A stretch of 64,000 nt of DNA from an uncultured Bacilli bacterium (GCA_910576795.1 CAJTIX010000005.1:13738-77737), one strand, 5' to 3'. Shown: positions 37,547 to 46,316, counted from the first letter of the stretch. Notes: generated from the letters alone by a model not told the origin. Numbers and translations are program-made.

Positions 37547-37643
37547 TGATAAAAAAGTGTTTCCATCTGCCCAGATAAACTGGGATAACCCAACAAAAGG
37601 ACAACTCACTTCAAACCTTTATAATAAAGAGCTTTTTTCTTAA
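37536..37643 (+). CDS. 35-residue mini-protein, INWD family
   Basis: A GTG-started frame overlapping the end of the C15-like gene, with AAGGAAGTG upstream, encodes 35 residues. They include QINWDNPTKGQLTSNLYNKE. It shares length, position and the INWD core with the frame at 35917. Its 3' half is repeated as a relict at 32821. It may be a small protein tied to the neighbouring genes or a degraded module carried between cassettes. Confidence 0.45.
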   Translation: MSNDDKKVFPSAQINWDNPTKGQLTSNLYNKELFS

Positions 37644-37681
37644 AAAGATATTACACTAATTGTAAAAAGGAGACAAAAGTT

Positions 37682-38389
37682 ATGAAAGAATGTTTGATAT
37701 TATTTTCTGGGGGAAAGGATTCATTACTGAGTGCTATATTATTGATAGAACAAGGCTATAAAATTAAATTGGTACACTATGATAATATGTGTACAGTAGG
37801 TTGTAGCAATATTAAAAATGGTTATAAAAGATTAGTAAAGAAATACGGCTCTGATAAGGTTGAATATTTAGGAGTTAAAAATATTAGTTGTTTTTTTAGA
37901 AAATTTATTTGTGTAATGTATAACATGCAAATTGATGAAATTAAAGAAAAGTATGGAAATATATCTATATCACAATTAAATTGCTTATCTTGTAGATTGT
38001 CTATGTATATTGCATCAATATTAATTTGTAAAAAATATAATATAAAATATGTTGCAGATGGAGCAAGAAATAGCCAATTATTTGCAATAGAACAAGACAA
38101 AATGTTAGACTTATTTAAAGATTTATTTAATCAATATAATATAGACTTATTATTACCTGTTAAAAATATTACAGATGATTTTGATGAGAAAAATCAACTT
38201 CTCTTAAGAGGTATTATTCCAAAGGTAAAAGAATCACAATGTTTATTAGGAATGCCTCTTTTAAATAATAAAGTAGATGAAGAATCGCTTGAAACTTGTA
38301 CTAAAATTTACAAAAAATTATTTGAACATATGGCTCAAGATATGATTGAACAATTTTATAATATTGAAATAGGTGAGGTATTTATTTGA
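37682..38389 (+). CDS. PP-loop ATP pyrophosphatase (alpha-hydrolase family)
   Basis: This 235-residue protein begins with the PP-loop SGGKDS (residues 9-14), which adenylates a substrate carbonyl before nucleophile transfer. Two cysteine pairs are visible: CTVGC near residue 40 and NCLSC near 101. Cysteines in such enzymes often bind an iron-sulfur cluster or carry sulfur. The family includes QueC, TtcA/TtuA and MnmA relatives, but it is not a clear member of any of these. The stop overlaps the next gene as TGATG. The pairing suggests a shared sulfur or nucleobase chemistry. Confidence 0.75.
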   Translation: MKECLILFSGGKDSLLSAILLIEQGYKIKLVHYDNMCTVGCSNIKNGYKRLVKKYGSDKVEYLGVKNISCFFRKFICVMYNMQIDEIKEKYGNISISQLNCLSCRLSMYIASILICKKYNIKYVADGARNSQLFAIEQDKMLDLFKDLFNQYNIDLLLPVKNITDDFDEKNQLLLRGIIPKVKESQCLLGMPLLNNKVDEESLETCTKIYKKLFEHMAQDMIEQFYNIEIGEVFI

Positions 38390-38937
38390 TGTGTGATAAT
38401 AGAAGTAAAAAATTTATTTTTGTTCCTTTTTGTTTGATGGCTCAAGCATATCAAGCTCAAGGAATAGTTAAATATGATTGGAAAGGAACAATAAAACCTA
38501 TTATGCAATTACTAATAGATAATGAAATAAATATTATTCAAATGCCATGTGCAGAAAGTTTATATAAAAATAGTTTAATTAGAGAACCAAAAGGATTATC
38601 AAAATATAATACTATAGAATTTAATGAACATTGTAATGAGTTGGCAGAAAAAGTTTTTAAAGAAATAAAAAATATAATTAATTCGGGTTATGAAGTACTT
38701 GCAATACTAGGTATTGAGCATTCTCCGTCTTGTTGTGTAAATTATATATATACTAATAAGGGAATGGAAAAGAGAAAAGGATTGTTTATAGAAAAAATAT
38801 ATGATAAATTACAAAAGGAAAATATAAATATTCCTATTATTGGTATTAATAGAAAATATATAAATAAAACAATAAAAGAGTTAAAAACATTTATAGAAAA
38901 TGGAAGTGGTTTTAATGAGAAAAAAAGAAGAAAATAA
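38389..38937 (+). CDS. DUF523/TudS-like protein
   Basis: This 182-residue protein has three spaced cysteine motifs like those of DUF523, the family of 2-thiouracil desulfidase TudS. They are FVPFCLMAQAYQ (Cys15), IQMPCAESL followed by REPKG (Cys54), and GIEHSPSCCV (Cys115/116). In TudS three cysteines hold a [4Fe-4S] cluster that takes sulfur from thiouracil. The match is by pattern and moderately divergent. Translation is coupled to the PP-loop gene by a one-base overlap of stop and start, and the end overlaps the ylqF gene. Confidence 0.65.
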   Translation: MCDNRSKKFIFVPFCLMAQAYQAQGIVKYDWKGTIKPIMQLLIDNEINIIQMPCAESLYKNSLIREPKGLSKYNTIEFNEHCNELAEKVFKEIKNIINSGYEVLAILGIEHSPSCCVNYIYTNKGMEKRKGLFIEKIYDKLQKENINIPIIGINRKYINKTIKELKTFIENGSGFNEKKRRK

Positions 38938-39808
38938 AAGTTGTCCATTTGTAGGGATAAACTGGTATCCCGGCCATATGGCCAAAACCAAAAGACTAAT
39001 TTCAGAAAAAATAAATCAAATTGACATTGTATATGAAGTAATAGATGCTAGAATTCCGTATTCCTCAAAAATTACAGATATTGATCAATACATTAAAAAT
39101 AAACCTAGTATTTTAATCTTTACGAAAATGGATTTATGTGATTTGAAAGAAACTAAAAAATGGATGGAATATTATGAAAAAAAGGGGTATACGGTTCTTG
39201 GCGTTGATTTAACAACAACCAATTGTACCAAGCAAATTATAGATATGACAATAAAAATTTTAGAGGGACAAGCTATCAAAAGAGAACAAAAAGGTCTACA
39301 AAAACGTAAAGCAAGAGTATTAGTTGTTGGAATTCCAAATGCAGGAAAATCGACTTTAATCAATCGATTGGTTGGTAAAAAAGCAGTAGTGGTTGGTAAT
39401 AAACCAGGTGTAACTAAAAATTTAGATTGGATACGAATTAATGAATCCATAGAATTACTTGATTCTCCAGGAATTCTGTGGCCTAAATTTGAATCAAATG
39501 AAGTTGCCTTCAATTTAGCGAGTCTTACTGCCATCAAAGAAGAGGTACTACCTTTAGATGAAGTAGTAATCTATATTTTAGAGACCTTAGAAACCTATTA
39601 TCCAGAAATTCTAAAAGCACGTTATGGAATAGAAAAACTGAATGAGGATATTATAGAAACACTAGAATTCATTGGGAAAAAAAGAGGATGTCTTATTCGT
39701 GGTGGCGAAATTGATTATGAAAAAGTATATACTGTTATTTTAAATGATATCAAAGATGGTAGTATCAAAGGTATTACCTTTGATCGGATGGACAATCATG
39801 GAAAATAA
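38915..39808 (+). CDS. ylqF: ribosome biogenesis GTPase YlqF/RbgA
   Basis: RbgA is a circularly permuted GTPase needed for late assembly of the 50S subunit. The 297-residue protein shows the start INWYPGHMAKTKR, the G4 motif TKMDLCD before the G1 P-loop GIPNAGKSTLIN, and G3 DSPGILWP, in the permuted order. A helical C-terminal domain follows. I start at ATG 38915, which has GGAAGTGG upstream. It marks the return to core genes after the accessory region, and its end overlaps mrnC. Confidence 0.93.
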   Translation: MRKKEENKSCPFVGINWYPGHMAKTKRLISEKINQIDIVYEVIDARIPYSSKITDIDQYIKNKPSILIFTKMDLCDLKETKKWMEYYEKKGYTVLGVDLTTTNCTKQIIDMTIKILEGQAIKREQKGLQKRKARVLVVGIPNAGKSTLINRLVGKKAVVVGNKPGVTKNLDWIRINESIELLDSPGILWPKFESNEVAFNLASLTAIKEEVLPLDEVVIYILETLETYYPEILKARYGIEKLNEDIIETLEFIGKKRGCLIRGGEIDYEKVYTVILNDIKDGSIKGITFDRMDNHGK

Positions 39809-40166
39809 AAATGTCCTAGCTTTGGCTTATTTAGGAGACGCCATTTATGAATGTTATATCAGGGAGTATCTACTCAAAAAAGGAACCGAGAAAGTAAAAG
39901 AATTACAAGCACTTGCAGTTTCTTATGTCAGTGCAAAAAGCCAATGTCAATTTGTGAAGGCAATGATAGAACAGAAGTTTTTATCAGAAAAAGAATTGGA
40001 TGTTGTATTACGTGCTCGTAATCATAAAAGCCATAAAAGCCCTAAAAATACAGATGTTGCAACCTATAAATATGCAACTGGATTAGAAGCATTAATTGGA
40101 TTTCTATATTTGGAACAAAATAAAACAAGAATTGATGAAATTATGAAATGGATTACAGGTGAATAA
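39798..40166 (+). CDS. mrnC: Mini-ribonuclease III
   Basis: MrnC cleaves double-stranded pre-23S rRNA ends. The 122-residue protein is an RNase III catalytic domain without the dsRNA-binding domain. It shows LAYLGDAIYECYIREYL, the charged basic stretch RARNHKSHKSPKN and the terminal acidic motif GLEALIGFLYLE. The start at 39798 overlaps the ylqF stop by 11 bases. It is followed by rlmB, as in Bacillus. Confidence 0.92.
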   Translation: MENKNVLALAYLGDAIYECYIREYLLKKGTEKVKELQALAVSYVSAKSQCQFVKAMIEQKFLSEKELDVVLRARNHKSHKSPKNTDVATYKYATGLEALIGFLYLEQNKTRIDEIMKWITGE

Positions 40167-40167
40167 T

Positions 40168-40863
40168 ATGTATATATATGGAAAAAATGTAGTAACAGAA
40201 TATATTAAAAATAATAAAAAAATCAAAAAAGTCTATATTTATAAGAATTTCAATGATGAATTTATTCTTTCTGCTATACAAAAAAAGAATATTGAAGTCA
40301 AATTCCTAGAAAAATTTGAATTAGATAAACTTGCAAATGGAATGCATCAAGGTATAATATTGAGTGTACCTGATTATGTGTATACACCATTAGAAGAATT
40401 ATTATCCAAAGAAAATCCTGTTTTGGTTATTTTAGATCACTTAGAAGATCCCCACAATTTTGGAGCAATCATTCGGACATGTGAAGCTGCAGGTGTTGAT
40501 GGTATTATCATTCCAAAAGATCGTAGCGTAGAAGTCAATTCTACTGTGATTAAAGTCAGTACTGGGGCTATAGATCACATGAAAATTGCATGTGTAACCA
40601 ATTTAAGTCAAACCATTCGCACACTCAAAGAAAAAGGATTTTGGGTGATTGGAACGGATATGGAAGGAACTGATTATGATAAACTGGATTATACTGGACG
40701 AATTGCACTAATCATAGGCAATGAAGGAAGCGGAATGAGTAGACTGGTCCAAGAATCTTGTGATTTTATAGCTAAAATCCCAATGCAAGGAACTGTAAAT
40801 AGTTTAAATGCTTCCGTTGCAACTGGTATAGTAGTATTTGAAGCAATGTTAAAAAGAAAGTAG
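40168..40863 (+). CDS. rlmB: 23S rRNA (guanosine-2'-O-)-methyltransferase RlmB (TrmH family)
   Basis: This SPOUT-class enzyme 2'-O-methylates a guanosine in 23S rRNA. The 231-residue protein starts with the substrate-binding domain (YIYGKNVVTEYI). It has the three SPOUT motifs: LDHLEDPHNFGAIIRTCEAAG, the middle IGNEGSGMSRLVQE and the final NSLNASVATGIVVFEA with the knot. I start at ATG 40168, using AGGTGA in the end of mrnC. Confidence 0.92.
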   Translation: MYIYGKNVVTEYIKNNKKIKKVYIYKNFNDEFILSAIQKKNIEVKFLEKFELDKLANGMHQGIILSVPDYVYTPLEELLSKENPVLVILDHLEDPHNFGAIIRTCEAAGVDGIIIPKDRSVEVNSTVIKVSTGAIDHMKIACVTNLSQTIRTLKEKGFWVIGTDMEGTDYDKLDYTGRIALIIGNEGSGMSRLVQESCDFIAKIPMQGTVNSLNASVATGIVVFEAMLKRK

Positions 40864-40872
40864 GTAGGTATT

Positions 40873-41493
40873 ATGAATTATAAAGAATATAACGATTATG
40901 AACTTTTAAGTTATGTCAGTGAAAACCATGAAGATGCGAGTAATATTCTTTATCAAAAATATCAACCATTTATTGAAAAATTAGCTTATAAATTATACCC
41001 ATATGTGAAGTATGCAGGGTTAGAAATTAACGATTTAATACAAGAAGGATTAATGGGACTAATGAACGCTATTGATCATTTTAAAGAACAAAAAGATACC
41101 ACTTTTTATACATTTGCAATTACCTGTATTAAGCACAAAATGATTAGTACAGTTGTTGCAACCAAACGTTTAAAAAATAGGATTTTAAATGAATCTATTC
41201 CGATTGATGCAGTTGCAGATGGAGGCGAATCCTATTCATTAGAATATTTATTTGGGGATGATACTACCAATCCAGAAACTGTTCTAATGAATCATGAATA
41301 TGAAAATCAAATGATTGGCATTGCCAAAGATAAACTAACTGCCTTTGAAAGTATGGTATTTGATCTAAAAATGAGTGGATTTGAATACAAAGAAATTTCG
41401 GAGATTCTTGATAAAGAACCAAAGGCCGTAGACAATGCCTTGCAGAGAATTAGAAGTAAACTAAAAGAGATAAAACATCAGAAAGAAGTCTAG
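40873..41493 (+). CDS. sigH: sigma-70 family factor, SigH-like
   Basis: This 206-residue sigma factor has region 2 (YELLSYVSENHEDASNILYQKYQPFI, then DLIQEGLMGLMNAIDHFK and the DNA-melting FYTFAITCIKHKMI). Region 4 follows with a helix-turn-helix (FEYKEISEILDKEPKAVDNALQRIRSKL). It lies in the mrnC-rlmB-sigH order, where SigH of Bacillus directs stationary-phase, competence or sporulation genes. What it controls here is unknown. Type IV pilin-like genes in the window are possible targets, by analogy with competence. Confidence 0.85.
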   Translation: MNYKEYNDYELLSYVSENHEDASNILYQKYQPFIEKLAYKLYPYVKYAGLEINDLIQEGLMGLMNAIDHFKEQKDTTFYTFAITCIKHKMISTVVATKRLKNRILNESIPIDAVADGGESYSLEYLFGDDTTNPETVLMNHEYENQMIGIAKDKLTAFESMVFDLKMSGFEYKEISEILDKEPKAVDNALQRIRSKLKEIKHQKEV

Positions 41494-41509
41494 AAAAGAC
41501 CGAGAACAG

Positions 41510-41533
41510 AAATCCAAAATTTGGATTTTTTTT
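41510..41533 (+). terminator. Rho-independent terminator after sigH
   Basis: AAATCCAAA and TTTGGATTT form a perfect 9-bp stem with a very short loop, then a run of T residues. Confidence 0.8.
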
Positions 41534-41584
41534 AATTGTCAATAAAAGAACTATATGTTATTATTAATAATAGGAGTGTGTAGT

Positions 41585-42571
41585 ATGTTGGAGTTTGTTG
41601 TAGTGGATGACAATTTATTTTTTCAGTTAGAAATTAAAAAAATGATACAAAATTGTATGAAGCGTAAAAACGTTAGTTATCAAATTTTTGTTTATGATGA
41701 CTATACAAAAGGTGCATATGAGTTGACATCAAAAAATAAAAGAAATATGAGAATATATCTTTTGGATACGGAAACACCTTCTAAAAAAATCCAAGACTAT
41801 GTACAAAAAATTAGAAAATATGATTTTTCAAGCTATATGATTGGATTGGGTGGAGAAGAAAATCTGTTTCTCGCTCTTAGAAATATGTTTACGGATTATA
41901 TTAATTACCATCAACCACAATGGAAACGAAAATTAAAAGAAAGTATAGAATTTTTATTAGAGTATGAAGTCAAAAGAGAAATATTACGATTTATAGAAAA
42001 TGATGTTCAGTATACGATTCATATAGATGACATCCATTTTCTCGAACGATATAAAAGAAAAAAGACTATTATTCAAACAGAATCTTGTAGTTACCTTATT
42101 TCTTACACATTAGAAGAATTAAAATATAAATTACCTTCTTACTTTGTTTATAAAAATCCTGCTTGCATTTATAATTACAATCATTTGGTTATTTCTTCTG
42201 CATCAAATGTGAACGATGAGAGAACGAGAAATCATCAACCACAAAAAGGAAAACGATATTCTAAAAAAGATCGTCAAAAGGCACTTTATATGTATTATAG
42301 TGGAATATCAGAAGAACAAATTATTCGGAAATTTGGAATGCATATTAATACGTTACGTATTTGGATTGCAAAAGATAAAACATATAAATATCAAAAAAGT
42401 GAATTTGAAAATTTGAATCTACAAAATCAAATCACAACCTTACATTCTAAAAATATGAAACTTAAAATGGAAAATCAAAATTTAAAAAGAGAAAAAATAA
42501 AAGCAGACGCAACTTGTGAACGCTTTCGAAAAGCGGTTCATATTTTATCAGAATCTGGGGATGAAACCTAA
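41585..42571 (+). CDS. atypical response regulator: REC + LytTR + HTH + coiled coil
   Basis: The 328-residue protein starts at ATG 41585 after GGAGTG. Residues 1-105 form a receiver-like domain with the acidic pair Asp8-Asp9 and a likely phosphoacceptor Asp61 (IYLLDTETP), though the usual Thr and Lys are hard to find. Residues 127-203 match a LytTR DNA-binding domain (VQYTIHIDDIHFLERYKRKK to YNYNHLVIS). A transposase-type helix-turn-helix follows at 224-262 (KDRQKALYMYYSGISEEQIIRKFGM), then a coiled coil at 270-310. LytTR regulators normally end after that domain, so the tail is unusual. Its stop overlaps the sensor gene start. Confidence 0.75.
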   Translation: MLEFVVVDDNLFFQLEIKKMIQNCMKRKNVSYQIFVYDDYTKGAYELTSKNKRNMRIYLLDTETPSKKIQDYVQKIRKYDFSSYMIGLGGEENLFLALRNMFTDYINYHQPQWKRKLKESIEFLLEYEVKREILRFIENDVQYTIHIDDIHFLERYKRKKTIIQTESCSYLISYTLEELKYKLPSYFVYKNPACIYNYNHLVISSASNVNDERTRNHQPQKGKRYSKKDRQKALYMYYSGISEEQIIRKFGMHINTLRIWIAKDKTYKYQKSEFENLNLQNQITTLHSKNMKLKMENQNLKREKIKADATCERFRKAVHILSESGDET

Positions 42572-43446
42572 TGATTTTGACATGTATGATGACATCAATT
42601 ACCTGTTTGGTTTCACTACATATGGTTTCTAGCATACTGAGTCAAGGAATATATTATCATAAATGGAAATATTGGATGTGTTATATATTATTGGTATGTT
42701 GTACTTTTATCTTATCCTATTTTTCAAATGATCTATTTTTATTATCTTTAGGAATTGTATGGATCTTATCCAAAATTATTTGGAACCAAAAAATGAGTCA
42801 AACTGGTCTGGCAGTTATTTTTAGTTTCTTTTCTCTTATGTTAGCAGATATTCTTGTTACGATTGTAATGATATCACTTGGAGTATCTACAAGCGAAATA
42901 ACAGATGTCATTCGTTTAATTTGTAGCATAATCACTTCACTTATCTCTCTATTCTTTTTTCATCTATTTCATTTCAAAAATCTATATAAAATGGTAATAG
43001 AAACATGTAGTAAAAAAATATCTGATTATTATATTTTGATTGGTATTGTCATTTGTATGTTTCTATTTTATATCTATCATTTCCTTTTTTCACTTGTTGG
43101 CTATCTCTTTTTACTAGTTTTTAGTATTATTCTAATAGAATATTTCAAAGAAAAAGTAGAATCCAAACGTCTTTTAAAAGACTATCAAGACTTAATGGTT
43201 CGTATTGAAACAAATTCTCAGCTTATCTTAGAAAAGGAATCCCATTTAAATAAATATCGTAATCAACTTTCCTTATTACGACAAATGATGGAAGGATCAG
43301 AAGATGGAATTCATTCCTATATAGATCAAATATTAGAAGAAGAAAGCAGTCCTTATTTTGACAGTTATATATGGAAAGAAATTCAAAAATTACCAAAAAA
43401 TGGATTAGCTGGATTATTCTGTTTCAAAAGTTATATAGTTTTTTGA
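42571..43446 (+). pseudogene. Agr-type sensor kinase, N-terminal part, cut by element insertion
   Basis: The first 286 codons (42571-43428) encode a six-helix membrane sensor like AgrC/HPK10 kinases, then a helical DHp-like part. The frame runs a few codons into the mobile element and stops at 43446. The C-terminal half resumes at 51898. Joining at the matched codons (F-C-F-K here, F-Y-Y-K there) restores a 409-residue protein. In the DHp region the usual HDYKNHL motif reads NKYRNQL (227-233), so the phosphoacceptor histidine appears to be Asn; a His lies two residues earlier. It shares a one-base stop/start overlap with the regulator gene. Confidence 0.8.
43417..43429 (+). other. left junction (attachment region) of the integrated element
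   Basis: TTCTGTTTCAAAA here corresponds codon for codon to TTTTATTATAAA at 51898-51909. TT and AAA flanks are shared while the 7 bases between them differ. Non-identical coupling sequences between T-rich and A-rich flanks are typical of Tn916-type integration. Confidence 0.65.
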
Positions 43447-43466
43447 CTATCTTTTTATAAGTTCTT

Positions 43467-43514
43467 AAATGTCTTTATAACCTTTATTTATAAGCATTTA
43501 AGACATTTTTATTT
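43467..43514 (+). terminator. hairpin at the left end of the element
   Basis: AAATGTCTT at 43467-43475 and AAGACATTT at 43500-43508 form a 9-bp stem with a long loop, followed by T-rich sequence. It overlaps the integrase stop codon and could stop transcription entering from the chromosome. Confidence 0.55.
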
Positions 43515-44787
43515 TTGGAAGATGTTCACATATATTTTTATAATTTCTTATATTTTCGCTTTCAAAAGTAGTAAATTCGTAGTAAAATTGCTTTTGCTTG
43601 ATTATTCTTTCCATCTCTGCTTGTGCCGATGTATAAGTAGGGTGTGTATAATACTTCAATGTCATTTCAATATTTTTATGTCCCATAATGTATTGAAGTG
43701 TACGAGGGTTCATTCCATCGTTAGCCCAATTAGTACAAAAAGTATGCCTTAATGTATGGGGTGTCATTTTTTTAGGAAGTTTTTCCTCATGACATTTATT
43801 ATATTTTTTTACAATTCGATTAAAAATACCATCGTACTCTATATTTGTTCTTGGGTTACCATTTCTATTTATAAATAAAAACCCACTATAACCATCAATA
43901 ACAATAGTCTTTGAACTTTTACGATTTTCTATTATACACTTAAAAATTTCATACGCTTTGTCGCTCATAGGTACTTTCCTAACTCCATTATCGGTTTTAG
44001 TATCGTCAATATAATAACCTCGTTCACTATTTTTTAAAAGTTGATGGTCTATATTGATTAGTCTATTTTCAAAATCTAGGTCGGTTTCTATTAGTCCGCA
44101 AAATTCCGATATACGAAGTCCCGTTTCTCTTATTAAAATAATTTCGTCATAATATTTAGAACAAGTTTTATCACTTTCTATAAAAGAATATAGGCTTTTT
44201 TCTTGTTCTAATGTAAGGGGTATATTCTTCTCGGTGTCATTTTCTATTACATCGTCAATTTTAAACTCAAAAGGGTTTTTCCTTATATAGTCGTCTTGTA
44301 TAGCCATTTGAAACGCCGAATATAAAGAACGCTTATCATTTTTTATAGTTTGGTAGGCTATTCCTTTTTCTTTCATTCGTATAACCCATTCTTTGGCGTC
44401 CGACATCTTAATGTTTTCAATAGAACAAGCACCAATTTTATCTTCTTCTAGGTATCTCATAAGTCTATTTCGTCCTTTTTTTGTTTTATCTTTAACATTT
44501 GGTCGTTGATTATTCTTTTTAGCGTATAATTGACATACACTTATTTTTTTACCTATGGTGTCGATTCCATCACTAATGTCTTTTAAAATCTCTTGTTCCT
44601 TTTCTCTTAAAGATTTATCGTCGCGTTTCCCATTTGGTGTTTTATCGGTTGGTACTAACTTCCAAGCATATATAAATTGTGGTTTACCGAAACTATCGGT
44701 ATATTTGTAAACATATCTTCCATCTTTTCGTTGGCTCTCTCCGTTATGTAAAATACGATTTTTTTTATCGCGTCTTTTTTCTATCAT
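43498..44787 (-). CDS. int: Tn916-family tyrosine integrase
   Basis: This 429-residue tyrosine recombinase inserts and excises the element. The N-terminal arm-binding domain (RRDKKNRILHNGESQRKDGRYVYKY) is close to that of Tn916 Int. The catalytic residues are Arg225 (TGLRISE), His344/Arg347 (HTLRH), His370 (GHKN) and Tyr379 or Tyr380 (KYYTH), at nearly the same positions as in Tn916. The C-terminus extends about 24 residues further than expected, and that extension is encoded across the left arm-type site. It is transcribed toward the left end, downstream of xis. Confidence 0.95.
   Translation of the reverse strand: MIEKRRDKKNRILHNGESQRKDGRYVYKYTDSFGKPQFIYAWKLVPTDKTPNGKRDDKSLREKEQEILKDISDGIDTIGKKISVCQLYAKKNNQRPNVKDKTKKGRNRLMRYLEEDKIGACSIENIKMSDAKEWVIRMKEKGIAYQTIKNDKRSLYSAFQMAIQDDYIRKNPFEFKIDDVIENDTEKNIPLTLEQEKSLYSFIESDKTCSKYYDEIILIRETGLRISEFCGLIETDLDFENRLINIDHQLLKNSERGYYIDDTKTDNGVRKVPMSDKAYEIFKCIIENRKSSKTIVIDGYSGFLFINRNGNPRTNIEYDGIFNRIVKKYNKCHEEKLPKKMTPHTLRHTFCTNWANDGMNPRTLQYIMGHKNIEMTLKYYTHPTYTSAQAEMERIIKQKQFYYEFTTFESENIRNYKNICEHLPKIKMS
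43567..43589 (+). repeat. left Int arm-type site pair (DR2-like)
   Basis: Two tandem 11-bp units, AGTAGTAAATT and GTAGTAAAATT, lie within the 3' end of int. The same pair recurs in the same orientation at 51819-51841. The core GAGTAGTAAATT-type sequence is the known binding site of the Tn916 integrase N-terminal domain. Confidence 0.8.
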
Positions 44788-44864
44788 ATTTTTTTGCTCC
44801 TTTCAATAATAGAAAGAGCCTTGATATGCAATAACATTATATCACATATAAGGCTCGATTTTCA

Positions 44865-45101
44865 TTAAATTACATTTAAAGTATCAATAATTTTTTCAAA
44901 TTGTTTTCTTTTTATTTGAATTCGGTTGCCGTTCATTAAAACCCAACTTGCGTTTAAATTTTCTTCTGCTAATTTACGAAGTTTATTTTCGCCGATACGG
45001 AAATACTTTGACGCTTCTTCAATAGTTAGTGTATATTTTTCACTTATGGGGACATACACCATATTTTTACAAAATTCTTGATAGTTGATATTATCCACCA
45101 T
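44865..45101 (-). CDS. xis: Tn916-type excisionase
   Basis: Xis directs the integrase toward excision. The 78-residue protein is a winged helix with the sequence YTLTIEEASKYFRIGENKLRKLAEEN and MNGNRIQIKRKQFEKII. From memory this is nearly the same as Tn916 Xis after its divergent first 20 residues. The ATG directly follows the stop of the coupling-protein gene, so both are in one transcript. Int follows 77 bases downstream. Confidence 0.93.
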   Translation of the reverse strand: MVDNINYQEFCKNMVYVPISEKYTLTIEEASKYFRIGENKLRKLAEENLNASWVLMNGNRIQIKRKQFEKIIDTLNVI

Positions 45102-46316
45102 TTAAACCATCTTACTACTTATAATATTGTCAATGTCTTCTTTGTCCTTTTGTGAAATTTCGGCTACTTTAATACGCGTAACTTTCATTTTTCCATCTTC
45201 ACAAAGGTATCCGTATCCTCTTGGGTTTATTTCTTTAAATTGTTTTCGTTTTCTTTCGTCTACAAGCATTTTCATTTGAGTATCTGAAATTTCGCCCATC
45301 AATATTATTTTTTTAAATTGTTCTCTTGCACCTCTTACAAAGTATTCTGCATCTGCTCTTTGTAGACTTACTATTGTTATTATTTTTTTACTACGCCCAG
45401 CAAACAATAAATCTGCAACCATATCTTTAAGTTTTTCTTTATCACTTTTATCCTTTATTGAATTGATAAGCACTGCATATTCTTCAATTAAAAGAATAAT
45501 TGTTTCTTTATCTTCGTTGTCTTCGTCATTTTCCATACGCTCCTCAAATATTTTATGAACTTCTTTAATTCCATCTACTGCATTGATACCATAATAATTA
45601 GGACGATTTTTAAATTGTCTAAAATCTTCATTTTTAATATCACTTATAAAGACTCGTACATCTTCACCATTACAAGATTTATTTAAGACTATTTTTCCTA
45701 GTAATTGATGTGTAAAATATGTTTTACCACTTCCCGTACTTCCAACTACTAAAGCCGTTAAAAAGTCGTCTAGTAAGTTGTCATTTAAGGTTACTTGGAA
45801 TAGTTTAGGGTGTAATAAATCTCTAGGCGTTGCATAAATATTTATGTATTTTGTTGGTATTCTTGGTGTCATATAATGTATATCTATATGATAAGCCGTT
45901 TCTACATCGTCTTGTCTAGCCCTTAATTTTTCAATAGAAAGATTTTTAGGGTCTACAACAAGTATACATTCGTTTTCTTCTTCGCCATCTAAAATCTCAA
46001 CTATTTCTATGAATTCGCCACTTTCATTTTTTAAGCCAACATCTTGAACATTTTTTTGTTCTTCTTCTTTGTCTTTATTGTGTCTTTTAAGAGTTATAAT
46101 TAAAGCGATTAAAATTATTGATAAAATTATTACAAGTCCAATATTAACTACTGCATTTATCATTTTTATTTGTAATTCGGTAGTGGTTTTTGAAACCATG
46201 TAATCTATTGCATAGACTCTTAAGTGCCATATTAATTGTGCTAATACTAGGTATAATTCTACAATTAAAACCTTTATAATATTAATTTTTTTCATTATTC
46301 GTTTTATTTTCTTCAT
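45102..46316 (-). CDS. TcpA/FtsK-like coupling ATPase
   Basis: This 404-residue protein has two N-terminal membrane helices (about 13-31 and 54-76) and a cytosolic FtsK/HerA ATPase. Walker A is GSTGSGKT (192-199), Walker B is ILLIEEY and a later conserved stretch is RSKKIITIVSLQRADA. Such proteins bring the nicked element DNA to a conjugative channel (TcpA of pCW3, Orf21 of Tn916, ConQ of ICEBs1). The start at 46316 has GGAGG upstream and overlaps the end of rep by 35 bases, which couples relaxase and coupling protein. Confidence 0.85.
   Translation of the reverse strand: MKKIKRIMKKINIIKVLIVELYLVLAQLIWHLRVYAIDYMVSKTTTELQIKMINAVVNIGLVIILSIILIALIITLKRHNKDKEEEQKNVQDVGLKNESGEFIEIVEILDGEEENECILVVDPKNLSIEKLRARQDDVETAYHIDIHYMTPRIPTKYINIYATPRDLLHPKLFQVTLNDNLLDDFLTALVVGSTGSGKTYFTHQLLGKIVLNKSCNGEDVRVFISDIKNEDFRQFKNRPNYYGINAVDGIKEVHKIFEERMENDEDNEDKETIILLIEEYAVLINSIKDKSDKEKLKDMVADLLFAGRSKKIITIVSLQRADAEYFVRGAREQFKKIILMGEISDTQMKMLVDERKRKQFKEINPRGYGYLCEDGKMKVTRIKVAEISQKDKEDIDNIISSKMV

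Noticed and set aside
37571..38975. Shared ATAAACTGG near 37575 and 38957 as island attachment sites
   Set aside because: It is only nine bases, reflects the same Ile-Asn-Trp codons, and the YlqF copy is a conserved protein motif.
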